Shown here piece by piece: positions 10,985-22,989 of a stretch of 64,000 nt of DNA. The position numbers were made by a program, and so were the translations under genes. The DNA comes from Larix kaempferi (taxonomy: Eukaryota; Streptophyta; Pinopsida; Pinales; Pinaceae), in NCBI GenBank assembly GCA_027924585.1, contig BSBM01000602.1, forward strand, positions 8,183,501-8,247,500. The letters are read 5' to 3'. Within the stretch, counting starts at the first letter, position 1, and the number at the start of each line of letters is the position of its first letter. The notes below the pieces were generated by a model, which was not told the origin of the DNA, did not search any database, and saw only the letters and a list, made by a program, of their open reading frames with translations.

Positions 10985-11999
10985 TGTAAAATTATACATC
11001 ATATGTGGAGTAGTTCTTTCTTACCTCATTCAACTTTTTGCTAAAAAATACAATTGGTCTACCTACTTGGCTAAGTACAGAGCTAATGCCTACATGTGAG
11101 GCATCACAACCTACCTCAAACACTTTATCAAAATCTGGTAAGGCTAATATAGGTGCCTCAGTTACCTTCTTCATTAGAAAATTAAAACTTTCCTCAGCTT
11201 CATTGGTCCACTTAAATGTCATTCCTTTGGTGCAATATGTTATGGGTGCTACAATACTGCTAAAATTTTGAATAAATTTTCGATAAGAGGTGGTCAACCC
11301 ATGACAACTTATTACCTCTGTTACACTCCTAGGACTAGGCCACTCCAAAATTGCTCTGACCTTCTCTGAATCCATCTTGACTCCTTCTACTATGATGACA
11401 AAACCCAGAAATACCAAAATTTCTTGTAGGAACCTATATTTGTTCAGGTTTGCATAAAGCTGATGTTTTCTCAATGTATCCAATATAATCTTTAAATGTT
11501 GCAATTGATCTTCTTTGTTGTTACTGAAAATTAGAATGTCATCAAAATAAACAACAACAAACTTACCAATATAAGGTCGAAGCATAGTATTCATCAACTG
11601 CATGAAGGTACTAGGTGCGTTGGACAAACCGAATGGCATAACCATCCATTCATATAGTCCCTCTATGGTCGTGAAGGCGGTTTTCCATTCATCCCCTTCA
11701 TGAATCCATATCTGGTGGTATCCACTTCGCAAATCAATTTTACTAAAATACTTAGCTCCAAATAGTACATCCATCATGTCATCCAAGCACGGAATAGGAA
11801 ACCGATATTTGATGGTAATTTTATTGATTGATCTTCTATCGGTGCACATCCTCCATGTATTATCTTTTTTGGAGTCAACAATGCTAATACATCACAAGGA
11901 TTCATGCTTTCTATTACCATACCATTGTTTATAAGCTTTGTTACTTGACGATTGAGCTCTGCATGTTGTGTAGGAATCATCCTGTAGGCTTCTTGATTA
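10985..11999 (-). pseudogene. Element A reverse transcriptase and RNase H start
   Basis: The longest frame (10992-11849, 285 codons) carries the RT fingers and palm in order: [17 protein letters not shown], the [12 protein letters not shown] box, [12 protein letters not shown], and an intact active site [11 protein letters not shown]. The connection follows, then the start of RNase H with [11 protein letters not shown]. The N-terminal RT part lies at 11774-11999 in another frame (ALLTPKK). RT copies element RNA into DNA; RNase H removes the RNA. The active site looks sound, but the frameshift near 11849 and loss of downstream continuity make it a pseudogene. Confidence 0.93.
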
Positions 12000-12034
12000 G
12001 GCAAATATGATCCTGGTATTAGATCAATGTGATG

Positions 12035-12823
12035 TTAAATATCCCTCTTTGGTGGAAAACCATCAGGTAGTTCATTAGGGATAACATAAACATATTCTTC
12101 TAGTACCTTGGCCACTTCAGTAGGTATTGGTATGTCTACCTCGGCTCCCTTTTGCACTATTAATGCATAGCAGAATCCCGTTGCCTTCATTTCCTTAACA
12201 AGGTCTCTTTCTGACAACAAATTCTCAGCTTTCCCTTCATCCTTCAGGGGCCATAAGATAACTTTTGACCCATCCTTCCAAAAGTTGTAGGTCTTCTTTT
12301 CTCCATCATTCATGACTTTTATGTCATATTTCCAAGGCCTCCCCAATAACATATGACATGCATCCATCGGAATGACATCACACCAGACTGCATCTTTATA
12401 AGTCTTACCGATGGAAAACTTAATCAAACATCTTTTATTAATGGTGACTTCATTCCCTTTTTTGAACCATGCAATTTGGTAAGGGTGGGGATGTGTTTCA
12501 TAGCATAATTTCAACTTATCTACCATCTCTTTGGAAACCATATTCTCACAACTACCACTATAAAAAATAACTTGACATACCTTTCCCCTGGAAGTGCACC
12601 TGGTTCGAAAAATATTTGTTCGAAGCCATGAATATTCATTTCCGCCACATTGTCTTTGCTCTTTTTTGAGAATCACCATTGACCGCCATATCACTAGATT
12701 CTCCCCCATATTGGGTGGGACTTCAGATTCAAACCCTTCTTCTTCATTCTCAACTTGGACCAAGTTTAAACTAAGGTTGTTGTCCTTGATTCGGCTCTTG
12801 CATGTTATAACTTGAGCACTCAA
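12035..12823 (-). pseudogene. Element A aspartic protease region
   Basis: A 262-codon open frame whose middle holds a retropepsin-like domain. The active-site motif reads VIFYSGSCENMVS, where family members have Asp before SG or GG, so the catalytic Asp has become Tyr. The C-terminal flap and LLGRPWKYD motif are present. The protein would have cut the Gag-Pol polyprotein. It sits between the zinc knuckle and RT as expected. It is the longest intact frame left in the 5' half of A, but it should be inactive. Confidence 0.85.
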
Positions 12824-12858
12824 ATGCTTGATGACCCTCTACACCACACCTAAAACAC
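12816..12858 (-). pseudogene. Element A CCHC zinc knuckle
   Basis: The minus strand reads CFRCGVEGHQAFEC, a perfect CX2CX4HX4C knuckle, preceded by an Arg/Gly-rich tract (GRGFQRGRGYGG) as in nucleocapsid domains. It would bind element RNA. It lies at the gag/protease boundary and is the best-kept part of this gag. Confidence 0.88.
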
Positions 12859-13052
12859 ATATAAGGTCTCCCTCTAACACCACCATAACCTCTACCCCTC
12901 TGAAATCCTCTTCCTTGTATTTGATTTGAGTTATCTTATCGAGGATATTCTACTTTCTTAGATCCTTGGGATGATTTTCCTCTGGCATAGTTAAAACCAC
13001 CCTGTGAGGTAGATGATGTACCCCTCCTTGATCCTCTATTCCTTTGAGCAAA

Positions 13053-13801
13053 TTATCGGTTTTTTTTTTCCTCGACCTTTAAGTCTAATTGGTATGCTTC
13101 TTCCTTGTCGCGAACCCTATGCATGCTCAATTCATCTTGAATAGAAAATTTCAAACAATTCACATACCTTGCAGCCAATTGCTCATCAATTTCATGGTGA
13201 TCCACACGAATGGACAACTGATACAATTCATGTGTGAGTTCCTCCACGGTGGACAGGTTTTGCTTCAAATTCTAAAATCTGCAAAAAAGGGTCTGTGCAT
13301 AGTCTAAAGGAAAAAAACATTCTTGCAATTTTTTCCATCTTATTCCAAGTCTTAATTTTGTCTTTTCCTTTTTTGTTATGTCCTTCTGCACATGATGCCT
13401 TTAGATCATGGCGTGTCCCTTCAACTTGGTGCATGCAAATTTCACCTTCTTTTCCTCTGTCATAGGATTCCATTAAAAAAAAATTCCATGGTGTTCAACC
13501 AATCTATTAACTCCTCTAGTTTAAGACTCCTTACATATTCTGAAACTTCCATTTTGATCCCATCATTTCTCCCTTCTAGAGCCCTGAGCATCATTTCTTC
13601 AAAAGGCATGCGCTCTAATTGTTCTTCTTCATGTTCTATATGTTGGTTCGCATATCCTTGGTTTGTCTCCTCATCAAACACTTCTCTTCGTATTATTCTC
13701 TAATTAGCCAGTACGTTTGTGAGATCCACTAATTGGCTTTGGAGGTTTTCAATATCTCTACGCATCTAAGCAAGACCTGCTCTTCCCCCTCTCCCAGCCA
13801 T
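13053..13801 (-). pseudogene. Element A gag (capsid), broken
   Basis: The likely start codon is at 13801-13799, about 20 bases inside the LTR, giving MAGRGGRAGLA. A coiled, Glu-rich N-terminus follows (13460-13681), then SLKLEELIDWLNTMEFFF, which resembles the capsid N-terminal motif of gypsy elements. The C-terminal capsid part is at 13053-13268 (VEELTHELYQLSI, ending in a Lys/Glu-rich segment). Early in-frame TAG codons after LA and LAN, plus frameshifts near 13470 and 13260, break it. Gag would have formed the virus-like particle. Confidence 0.8.
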
Positions 13802-13807
13802 CTTCTT

Positions 13808-13821
13808 GCTCTGATATCGGA
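13808..13821 (-). other. Element A primer binding site
   Basis: Directly inside the 5' LTR the minus strand reads TCCGATATCAGAGC. It shares TATCAGAGC with the 3' end complement of plant initiator tRNA-Met, the usual primer. The first bases (TGG) are degraded. Confidence 0.75.
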
Positions 13822-14313
13822 TGATGTAACCAATAAAATTTAATTCATTCACAAGATCTAAAAACCATGCAAACACATGAGAGTGGAAAAAATAACAATC
13901 TTGTATTCCTTCTTCATCCTAACTTATTACAATAAGGGTTCAACCCCTTATAACTACTATATGAGATTTTCGATAATTGCTAATTTTAGATAATTCTCAC
14001 ATGACTCTAAAACTGACCACTAACTTAAAGCTAACTAGAGCGACACTAGTTGTCAACTCGATTTTTTGATTAGGTGCATAAACTAACAGATAATTGATAA
14101 TTATAAATCTAATTTTTTTTGCAAAAACACTAAAACACCAATTTGAGGCACTATATGAAGGAATTTGGCCCATGAAAAGTGTTTAAAAAAGGTCCGATCA
14201 GAAGGATCTTATCGGTCATTGTAGTGAACTCTTTGAAACGCAAGTTCTTGTTAAATTCTCTCTCTCTCTCTCTCTCTCTCTCTAAATTACATCCCATGGA
14301 AATCCATGCAACA
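13822..14313 (-). repeat. Element A 5' LTR
   Basis: The 492-bp partner of 8400-8943. It begins TGATGTAACC and ends GCAACA on the plus strand, followed by the target duplication TCAAG (14314-14318). It contains a CT-dinucleotide run that the other LTR lacks. Confidence 0.9.
14256..14283 (+). repeat. (CT)n microsatellite
   Basis: About 14 CT repeats lie inside the 5' LTR of element A. They are absent as a pure run from the 3' LTR, where the same place holds CTCTCTC then poly-T. The array therefore grew or was disrupted after insertion. Confidence 0.95.
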
Positions 14314-14318
14314 TCAAG

Positions 14319-14846
14319 GGAGGGATACAATGGTATGACCATAGGAGGAAAATCTAATGGGAAGAATTTGAGGTCAAGAAATATGTGGAGGCTAAAATCA
14401 TAAAGATTCCATGGGTGACACATCACAAAATTCTTTGAACATAGACAACCAAATTTGATACCATAATATATTATAAACAAGTTGAGGTAGTGTTGAGGAA
14501 CACTTTTGAAATGGTTTTCCAACTAATAAATGTACTTGAAAAAAATAGGGCCAAGGAGATATGTCTCCAATATGAGGCCAATTGAATCAACAATGCATGT
14601 GATAAATATGGAAGAGACTAGGGATATGACACTAGTGGTAATATCCTTGGGGATAAAATAATGTAACATTTTATAGTATGGATGAAGGGGTGATCTTAAG
14701 AAGTGTAAACATGAAACAAAAAATGCCATAACGTGGGAATACGGGGGTAGGAAAATTAATGAAATTGAAGAAGCATATGAGGCTAAATTCTATGTCACAA
14801 ACTAGATGGACTCCCATCCTTATGGGAAAACGCAACACGGGTATTC
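14319..14846. other. Flank between elements A and B
   Basis: A 528-bp unassigned stretch. It continues the sequence that lay left of element A before A inserted, since the target duplication TCAAG joins 8399 to 14319. No domain is recognised on either strand. Element B begins immediately to the right; the five bases before B are TATTC. Confidence 0.5.
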
Positions 14847-16932
14847 TGTAATACCCTAGTTTTGATCCTTGATGTCATAATGTAAACTTTGATTATGTAA
14901 TGCCTAAAAGGATCAACAAATTATATTTTTAATTATTAATATACAATATAGTTGGCTATGGTGAGGAAGACACTAAAGAGAATAGGGGACTATGAATTCA
15001 TCAATGAGAAGGAAAGGGGACTGTAGATATCCTAGGGGCTTACAACATGACCCTAACCTAACCTCGAGTGCAAAAGTACCTTCATCTTATTTTAATCCTT
15101 AATACCTTTTTGATTAACTAGAATCCTAAGTTATGTGCAAAGAGGGAATTAATTCATCGGTTGGCATGAGTCTTTTTAAGAAAAGTAAACCATGCAATGT
15201 TAATGTATGGATTTTGACGTGGGCCTTTTAGAGGATCATGTGGGAAAAGGTGGACATTAAACTAAAGTTGGCATGCAGGAAAAGTTGGTAGAACTCTCTG
15301 AGCACACGAGCTCTCTGACTCTCCCGCTAGTATAGATAGAGAAAAAGTTCTTTTGTCTTTGACTTGTCAGTAAACCATTTTTTTTGTTGGGTGTACAAAT
15401 TCTGAATCAATTCTCAATCCTGATACTATATTCTAAAATTTGCTAATTGTTACTGGACGTTGATTGTCATTCTATTTTCCATAACAATACTACTAATGAA
15501 ATGGCGAACTATGTATGAACTTTCCCTAATGGAATTCCTGACATTGAATTGGTGTGAGTACACTGTTGTGCGTATGAGAGTGAAATCAAGGAGAGGAAAT
15601 GCACTATTTGGTGTGACCTGGTTGGTGCTAGAATCATGAATTATTGAGAAAATTAACCATGTTGATGTGTGGAAATTGATGAGTGCCAAAATTATGAAAG
15701 AAACGTGGTGAGGAATACCCTGTTCACATGTCTTAATCCTGTGACAACCTTGAGTGCTCTCCTGGTGAATTCAAAGTCCCAACTCGGGGGTGGCACCTTG
15801 TTGAGAGATTGATGAACAAGGAAGCTTGTAGTTGGGTGGAGTGTGCCTCACAAATAGCCAGTTGCATAGATTATCAAATATTCAGATAAATATTTGTGCT
15901 TGTATCAGTTCCATTATTTATTTTATGAATTTCTATGAATTTGAAGGAATAAAGTATTTACTGAAGGAATTGAATCATTAATATTAGTATCAAAAAGGAA
16001 AATTTGTAAATTGAATGGTTTAAATCTGTTTGTGTTAGATTGTAGAATCATATTGGTACAATTTGGGTTAGAATTATGTGAATTGTTATATATATTGTGT
16101 TTCAGAATGAGTTACATTTTAATTGTCGGAATAACTAGTGGAATAGAATGGTTTTCGAAGGAATTGTGTTATGATTAGTGTTAAGTATGAAGTTTTTATA
16201 TTTTACATGTTTATACTTGAATTCTGCAAAACTATTCATGAATATTCCCTTGTATAAATGAAGAATGACTATGAAAACTATCATTGTATGTTGATGTTGT
16301 CCATGTTAATGATAGTTCCTTATAACATAAAAACAAGTAGTGGAATTCATGCATTTACGAATGCATGTTTCCTGTAGGAAGTTGTTTCTCCCTTGTGAAG
16401 CAGGATTGTTCCAGAATTTGATAAGGGTTGAGAACTGTTCATACCTGGGATGTTATTTTACCAAGCAAATAATTTCTGAGCTACTATTTAACTAGTATTT
16501 CTTTACCTGGTGCAAATGTTGGTTTTATTCAAAGGTCGGAAGCTCTGTATAGGTTGTCCATTGAAGTTGAGCTTAAGATCGGAAGCCTTAAAATCCCGAG
16601 CTAAAATCAAAATTTGGATGGTTGGTTACCTTGTAAGTTCATAAAATTGATTGAGTTAAACTATTGGATTGGATGTAGGAAAATTGTACGTTTCTATCAT
16701 CTTAATTTCCTATGCCTTAGTCGGTTTTAAAGAATTGTCTAATTTCCAAAGAATTAGAATAAATAGAGGCTGAGATACTCTATTTTTCCCTTTTCTACAT
16801 TTAAATAAATTTATCTAAATTAAGTTGAAGAGCTGGTAAATGTCTTCCAAAATTTTAGAGCAGGAATAAGTGTTATCACCTGCATGTGAACATTGTTGGG
16901 TCTGTGTCAGTCTCGTAATGGGGTACGTTACA
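14847..16932 (+). repeat. Element B 5' LTR
   Basis: Starts TGTAATACCC and ends GGGTACGTTACA, immediately before the primer binding site. Its first about 285 bases match 28903-29187 closely (for example AGAATAGGGGACTATGAATTCA and CATGACCCTAAC). The remaining 1.8 kb has no partner in the window because the 3' LTR is truncated. No gene is seen in it; small frames (15450-15689) are fortuitous. Confidence 0.88.
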
Positions 16933-16935
16933 AAG

Positions 16936-16948
16936 TGGTATCAAAGTG
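16936..16948 (+). other. Element B primer binding site
   Basis: TGGTATCAAAGTG lies four bases after the LTR end and differs little from the initiator-Met tRNA complement TGGTATCAGAGC. This fixes both the LTR boundary and the element's strand. Confidence 0.85.
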
Positions 16949-17610
16949 AAGGTTTCAACCGTCAAATCTCATAGGCTATAAAATAAAGAATATTATCAAA
17001 CTATATCTAAATTAAATTTATCATCCTCAAATCATCGAATGAAAACCCCTCCCGGAAAATAAAATGTGCATGCATGACCTAGTTGAAAAATGTGTAATTG
17101 AATGTTTTTATGTCTAACAAGATTGGCATATATTCAAATTGCCAGAATAAAAAGAAAGTGAAACCGTGAAAATGGAAAATGAACCCATACTTTCCTTTCT
17201 CACTAGAGAAGTGGGGATGAGTGCCCAAGGAACGAAATCAAGAGGTCGTAATGCCGAGGTCAGGCAATGGAATTGCTCCAAACCTTAAAACATATATAGG
17301 CTAGAAATAGAAGAATATTTCATAATCTATAGCAATAGAATCATGTGAATATCCATTTGTTGCAGAGATTGATGCAGTTGCAAAATCAAGGGAAACATGT
17401 CTCTACCCTTTTGAGAGGAGAAGAAGGAGATTCTCTGAGCAGATAATTTGCTGACAGGCGCCAACACTTGAGAAGTATATTTGTAATCAAAATGGGGCAG
17501 CATTCCGATGATGAATGAGTTGAAATCCATCATAGAAGGTGGGAACCTGAAATTAGATCAGATTTAGGGTATAAGAGATATTGGAAGAGGAAATATGAGG
17601 AGAACCCATT
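16949..17610 (+). other. Element B leader before gag
   Basis: A 660-bp leader between primer site and the recognisable capsid. It contains stops in all frames. An ATG-initiated N-terminal gag segment may lie from about 17170 (GAAAATGGAAAATGAACCC), but the frame is not continuous. A minus-strand frame at 17327-17533 is a shadow. Confidence 0.45.
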
Positions 17611-18440
17611 ACATGGTGAACTTTTAAAAATTAAACCTCCTACTTTTGATGGAGAGAAATCAAGGGAAATCGTAGAAAGGTGGTTTCTAGAAATGAAGAA
17701 ATATTTGTAGCGACATGATTACTTTGATAATCAAGACTCCCAAATTTCTATACATAATCTTCAAGGAAAATCTTATAAGTGGTGGGAACAATTGAAGCGG
17801 GTTGAAATTTTTAATGAAAAATATATTCCATGGAGAAAGTTTTGGAAGTATTTTAAGCATGAGTACTTATCCCAACAGTATTATGACAAGCAAATGCAGG
17901 AATTCTTCGAACTCAAGTTGGGTAATATGACTATGGAGGAGTATGAGAGAAGGTTCCTGGCGTTATTAAGGTATGTTGATTTCATACAAGATGAAAAAAT
18001 GAAAGTCTAGCGATTTCATAATGGATTACCAGCATACTATCAGGACATAATCATTAATGATGAACATCATACTCTTAAGGAAGCTATAATGAAGGATAAA
18101 TGCATGTATGAATAAGGTAAAGGAAGACAACATATGCATAGAGTTTTTAAAAGCAAACTAAAAGATAAACAAGACTAGAGGAAAAAGGGTTCCAAGCCTC
18201 TTGAGGTTAAAGATAATAAAATTAAATTTTCCTTAGACCAGATTCCTCCTAGCGAATCAAAGATGGTTGAGTCTACATGACCAAGGCATTCGTATCAAAT
18301 TAAGTGTTGGAATTGTGGAGGCGATCACTATTTTAGGAAATGTCCAAAGAAAAGTAATAATGGGGCCCATATATATAAGGTTCAATAAGCTACCATGGTA
18401 GATGACGTAGCAAGGAGCATACCTTGGATTTATGCAACTA
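17611..18440 (+). pseudogene. Element B gag with zinc knuckle
   Basis: One frame runs through the whole stretch, broken only by stops. It holds the capsid start KPPTFDGEKSREIVERWFLEM, then GKSYKWWEQLK, then a clean section at 17792-18010 with FFELKLGNMTMEEYERRFLALLRY, the gypsy capsid signature. A zinc knuckle CWNCGGDHYFRKCP follows at about 18307-18348; its spacing is CX2CX3HX4C, one residue short of the usual CX4H. Several stops sit where Gln or Trp would be expected (for example after MKKYL and MKV). It encodes the particle protein, now dead. Confidence 0.85.
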
Positions 18441-18469
18441 TAGATAATTGACAGGTAGATCATCAATCA

Positions 18470-19003
18470 TACATGATGGAGATTGAAGGTAAAATTGCTA
18501 ATGTACCAATTTCTATTTTAGTTGGTTATCGATCCATCTACAATTACATTAATACTAATGTGATTGAAAGTGGTCACCTAGTAAGCAATAAATTACCATA
18601 GTCCAGAATGGTGCAATTAGCCACTGGTATGAAACGAAATATCACCTTCATGATCGAGGGATGTTGTTTCAATATGAATGGATTTCAAACAAAGGCCAAC
18701 ATGGATATAATTCCTCTTGGTTTGTATGATGTTTTGATTGGAATGGATTGGCTAGAATCACATTTTTCCAATTTGGATTGTCACCACAAAACCATTACAT
18801 GTCTGGATGAGGATGATAATTCAATTCAAATAAAGGGAATTCCGAGGTCGATATTTGTCAGACAAATCTTAGCCATGAAAATGAAGAAATGCATCGGGAA
18901 GGGTTGTCAGTTGTATTTGATCCATGCTGAGGAGATACCAACTGACAAAGAAACATCTATTACAGAGTATCTCATATTGCAGGAGTTTCAAGATGTTTTT
19001 TAG
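18470..19003 (+). pseudogene. Element B protease region
   Basis: The frame continues from gag. The active-site strand reads SILVGYRSIYNYI, where the family has Asp-Ser/Pro-Gly; both Asp and Gly are replaced, so catalysis is lost. The C-terminal part (18608-19003, 131 codons) has LYDVLIGMDWLESH, matching the ILGMDWL motif that closes the retropepsin domain, and a linker ending LQEFQDVF that leads into RT. Confidence 0.82.
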
Positions 19004-19612
19004 GATGTGCTAATATTACCTCCTAGAAGAGATATCGATTTCACAATCGATTTGGTACCAGGAGGTGTTCTAGTATCCAAATATCCTTATATAATGAGCA
19101 CACCTCAATTGAAGGAATTGTAGATGCATTTAGAAGAATTGTTCAAAAAGGTTATATATGACCCAATGTATCACTGTGGGGAGCATTTTCCCTCTTCGTG
19201 AAAAATAAGGATGGTACCTTGAGATTATGCGTGGATCATTGATAGCTGGACAAAGCCACCATTAAAAATAGGTATCCATTACCGAGGATTGGTGATCTAT
19301 TCGATCAGTTGCGAGGAGCAAGTGTCTTCTCCAAGATTGATTTGAGATCAAGTTACCATCAAGTGCACATTAAAGAGGAAGATATTAGTAAAGCTGCTTC
19401 CAGGACCAAGTATAGGAATTATGAATACATAATTATGCCTTTTGGACTGACAAATGCACCAACTACATTTATGTGCCTAATGAATGGTGTATTTAGAGAA
19501 TTTATGGACAAGTTTATTATTGTATTCCTATATGATATATTAATCTACTCCAAGATAGAGGAAGAACAACTGAGAGTAACAATGCAAATTCGGAGAGAGA
19601 ATCAGTTGTATG
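19004..19612 (+). pseudogene. Element B reverse transcriptase, 5' part
   Basis: After PPRRDIDFTIDLVPG the RT begins. Recognisable blocks are [59 protein letters not shown] and [13 protein letters not shown]. The last should contain two adjacent Asp, but the first is Tyr, so the polymerase is inactive. The gene is then interrupted by copia element C, inserted within the codons for NQLYAKL; it resumes at 26642. Stops near 19122 and 19240 are consistent with Gln-to-stop and similar point changes. Confidence 0.9.
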
Positions 19613-21092
19613 TGTTAATTTTTCAGCAAATATGATGATCTTTGAACCTTAAAACTTTAAGTGCGGAAATACTGAATACTTGAATCAATGAACCATTCAA
19701 TCACATGAAACATTCAACCATAACATAATATGTATCCTAGGGAAAATCCTCAAAACAATGAGGATGAAAAACCCCATGAAATCTTCAAAGTATAATTATG
19801 ATATATAGCAGATAATGTCTTTTACAAAATAGCAGATTTCTTTCGGCACCCCAGGTGCTAGATAAGAGAGAATATTGAGCAATAGAGAATAGAGATCAAC
19901 TGTATCAACTTTCCATCTACCCAACACATTAATAACAAGAAAGAATCACTGTCATGCAAGTTGTAGTGAATGGTTGCATGAGTAATGATGCATCACTTGC
20001 AAAAACTACGAATTTCCTTCTTGAATAATTATCCTGCACAAAGAGAAGCGCCTTTCCTTCAAGGGAGAAGATAATTCACTTCACATTGAATTCAACAATC
20101 TTGTGTAACATATTTATATTCTTCACATGCATCAGCTTCTATTTTTATCTTTTGACTTCATGATGAACTCACCCTCCATCTGAATGTATCAATCTTGCAT
20201 GAAGAAGAGCGCCCCACTTCCCATGCAGTGCATTAACTCACTGAACTGAGTCTTAGGATGAACTCGCCCCTTAACTGAAAGCTTCCACACTTAGTTAATT
20301 GGCTAACTTAAGTGTCTTCATGCAAGTGTCACAACTCAAGTGCCATCTTTTAGTTTAACATAAGTGTCATATTTTAGTTTAACATAAGTGTTGTCATGCA
20401 ATAACACTTAGTTAACTAGATCTTCTTTATTAACACTTAGTTAATTATTATTAACTAAAATCATGATGATTGATTTACTTGTAGTGACCATTGTGATTTA
20501 TTTAATTAAATGAGGCATACATTGTGACTTTAACTGAAGCTTAACAATTTGAGTCCACTTAGTCATCTCATGAGCAATTAGAATTCTCTTTTCCTCTATG
20601 CATTTATCTTTATCTCTTATCTTTACTACATGGTCAATATGCGTTAACTTTAATTATCTATCATATCAGATTATGCTCAGAAGATTTGTCATATTTTATG
20701 ATCATATTATATTACTCTTGGACCAAATGATCATATGCTAAAGTAATTCACTCTAGAGGTGGTCAATCTCTAAAGGAGACTTAATAACAATCAGTCACCC
20801 CATGGGTACGTACTATAATTGGAGGTCCACATAGAATCTGACTTAACACACAAGTCCTAAGCCTTGTCCAACGAGACTTTACAACATCATCACTTTGATA
20901 CATCAAATAATTCACCTCAACACATGAGGAATAACCTTTTACAACTAAAGTCTTAGTCATCCTTGAGTCGAACTCAAGAATCTACTCCAAGTTCCTGAGT
21001 CCAAATCAAGCTCCCTACCTCAACACATGAGGCCCAATCTTGGTTGCACAAGATTGGCTTGGATAATGACTTGTGATGTTGTACCTTTAACA
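19613..21092 (-). repeat. Element C 3' LTR
   Basis: Starts TGTTAATTTT and ends CTTTAACA on the plus strand. The inner edge is followed by CTTCCTCTTAG, the complement of a polypurine tract CTAAGAGGAAG. It matches the other LTR through most of its length (for example ACACCCTAGGTGCTAG-like and AGTGTCGTCATGCAATAAC words) with scattered changes and small indels. No genes lie in it. Confidence 0.92.
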
Positions 21093-21114
21093 CTTCCTCT
21101 TAGTGAGGAAGGCA

Positions 21115-22554
21115 TTCTCTGCCATACCAATCTTGTCTCAGAAGTACCTGAACTTCGTCACTGACAGAATTTTTGTTAACACATCTGCAATCTGCTCATC
21201 AGTACCAATGTACTGAAGTTTCAGTGTACCTTTCTGGACCATGTCTCTGATGAAGTGATACTTCATTTCAATGTGCTTTGACTTATCATGAAACACGGGG
21301 TTTTCAGAAAGCTTGATGCAATTTTGATTGTCACACCAAATGACTGTTTACTCAAGCTCCTCACTGAACAACCCAAAAAGTAGCTTCCTAAGCCACACTA
21401 CTTCTCGGCAGGAAGTACTAGCAACAATATAATATGCCTATGTAGTACTCTAGGCTACAAATCCCTGCTTCCTGCTGGACCAAGAGATCATAGCAGAACC
21501 TAAGCTAAAACAATAGTCGGATGTACTCTTTCGATCCACAATGCTACCACCCCAATCAGAGTCAGTATAACCAAGTAACAACACCCCTCCACTGGAGGCA
21601 TATCTAAGTCCATAAGCAATCATACCTCGAAGGTATCTAAGCACATGCTTAGTAGAAACCCAATGTATGTGTCTCGGATCAAACATAAATTGACTCGGAG
21701 TACTCACAGCATAACATATATCTGGTCTCAAGTGTATCAAGTACATCAACGAACCAATAAGATGTCTATACAAAGTGGGTTCCACTGGATCCGATCCAGA
21801 ATCTGAATCATGTAGTTTCCTCAAATTGGAAAACATCAGATTACTCATGGATTTGCAATCCATTATGACAAACCTACGCAATATATAAACAGTGTACTTC
21901 CCTTGAGAAAGAAATAACCCATCTTTTCTTTGCCAAATCTCAAGGCCAAAAAAGTAGTGCATCAGACCTAAGTCTTTCATCTCGAACTCAGAAGTGAGCT
22001 CCCTCTTGCACCAAGCAATCAATTTTTCCTCTCTAGTAAGGAACAAAACATCAACATATAGATCCAATATCAAAGGTTGGTTCTTCACTACTTTGAAGTA
22101 CAAATTTGCACACATGGGACTCCTTCCCATGAACCACAAACCCATCAGGATACTGGATATAAACCTCTTCCTCAACCTCACTATTGAGGAAGGTTGTATT
22201 CACATCCATCTGGTGAAGCTTCCATCCTACAACAGATTCAAGTGAAATCACAGCTCGAATAGTGGTGTCCCTAGCCATATGAGCGAATGTCTTCTCATAG
22301 TCTATGCCTTCTTTTTTAGAGAAACCTCGGGCAACAAATCTGGATTTATACTTTTTAATACTTTCAGCAACAACATGTTTGATCTTGTAAAGCCATCTAA
22401 AAGTAACTATGGACTTCCCTTCAGGTTTATGAAAAACTTCCCTAACATCATTCTTCAGAATAGACTTGTATTCCTCTACCATTGCATCTTTCCATACTTG
22501 TTGTTTTGCAGCTTCTTCATAGGTGGAAGGCTCTGAATCACTGATGTGACTCAT
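21115..22554 (-). pseudogene. Element C reverse transcriptase and RNase H
   Basis: RT starts near 22554 with the copia block YEEAAKQQVWKDAMVEEYKSI, then TFRWLYKIKH, SRFVARGFSKKEGIDYEKTF and HQMDVNTTFLNSEVEEEVY. A frameshift near 22110 leads to LILDLYVDVLFLTREEKL, where YVDD has become YVDV. Then MKDLGLMHYFFGLEI, the RPDICYAVS block and RNase H (GYTDSDWGG, DRKSTSDYCF, WSSRKQGFVA, then stops). The RNase H tail continues to about 21115 with CDNQNCIKLSENP, KHIEMKYHFIRD and ADVLTK. The enzyme would copy element RNA; it is inactive here. Confidence 0.92.
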
Positions 22555-22590
22555 CTATGCAACATATCTTGAATATATGTTAGATTTATT

Positions 22591-22806
22591 TTACTCTTTG
22601 GAATATCCTAATGGTGGTCCATGCCTCTCTACATCTTGTAGTATATATTGGTACCATGCAGACCTCCTCTTGGCAAAAGGTTCATTAACCGGTTCTACTG
22701 GTTCATCAGGAGCTAGTGAATCTAAGAACTCTGTTGGATTCTCCCTCTGAACATCTAAATGGGGAGAGTCAGTATCTAGGTACTCCATCATAGAAGTCTC
22801 ATGCAT
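22591..22806 (-). pseudogene. Element C integrase-RT linker
   Basis: A short open frame, rich in Asp, Glu and Pro (MHETSMMEYLDTDSPHLDV), ending in AKRRSAWYQYILQDVERHG. This is the usual variable linker between integrase and RT in copia polyproteins. Stops on both sides separate it from integrase and RT, with which it would once have been continuous. Confidence 0.65.
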
Positions 22807-22989
22807 CTCTTTGTCTGTATCATACTAAAGCTCTTTCGATTGCTTCGATGCTGCCTCTTCATGGAAGGTCACATCTTGATTGACCTCAATGTGTTTTTCA
22901 CCTGGCATGTATATTCTGTAGGATTTGGATGATTCACTATAAACAATAAAGGTTCCCTTCTTTCCTGATGGCTCCATATTTTTCCTCTT

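Larger units (their letters stand above)
8400..14313 (-). mobile_element. Element A: Ty3/gypsy LTR retrotransposon
   Basis: This is a near-complete 5.9-kb gypsy copy read on the minus strand. The two LTRs (8400-8943 and 13822-14313) have TG/CA ends and the element is bounded by the 5-bp target duplication TCAAG (8395-8399, 14314-14318). Inside, in transcription order, are a primer binding site, gag, a CCHC knuckle, protease, RT, RNase H and integrase; RT before integrase defines the Ty3/gypsy order. No chromodomain was seen after integrase. The protease and capsid style recalls chromoviruses, but the lineage is not certain. It is dead: stops, frameshifts, a lost protease Asp and a lost integrase Glu. 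The LTRs differ at many sites, so the insertion is old. Confidence 0.93.

Noticed and set aside
14151-14522. 123-codon minus-strand frame with an Arg-Glu repeat
   Set aside because: The Arg-Glu run is the translation of the CT microsatellite; the rest lies in an LTR.
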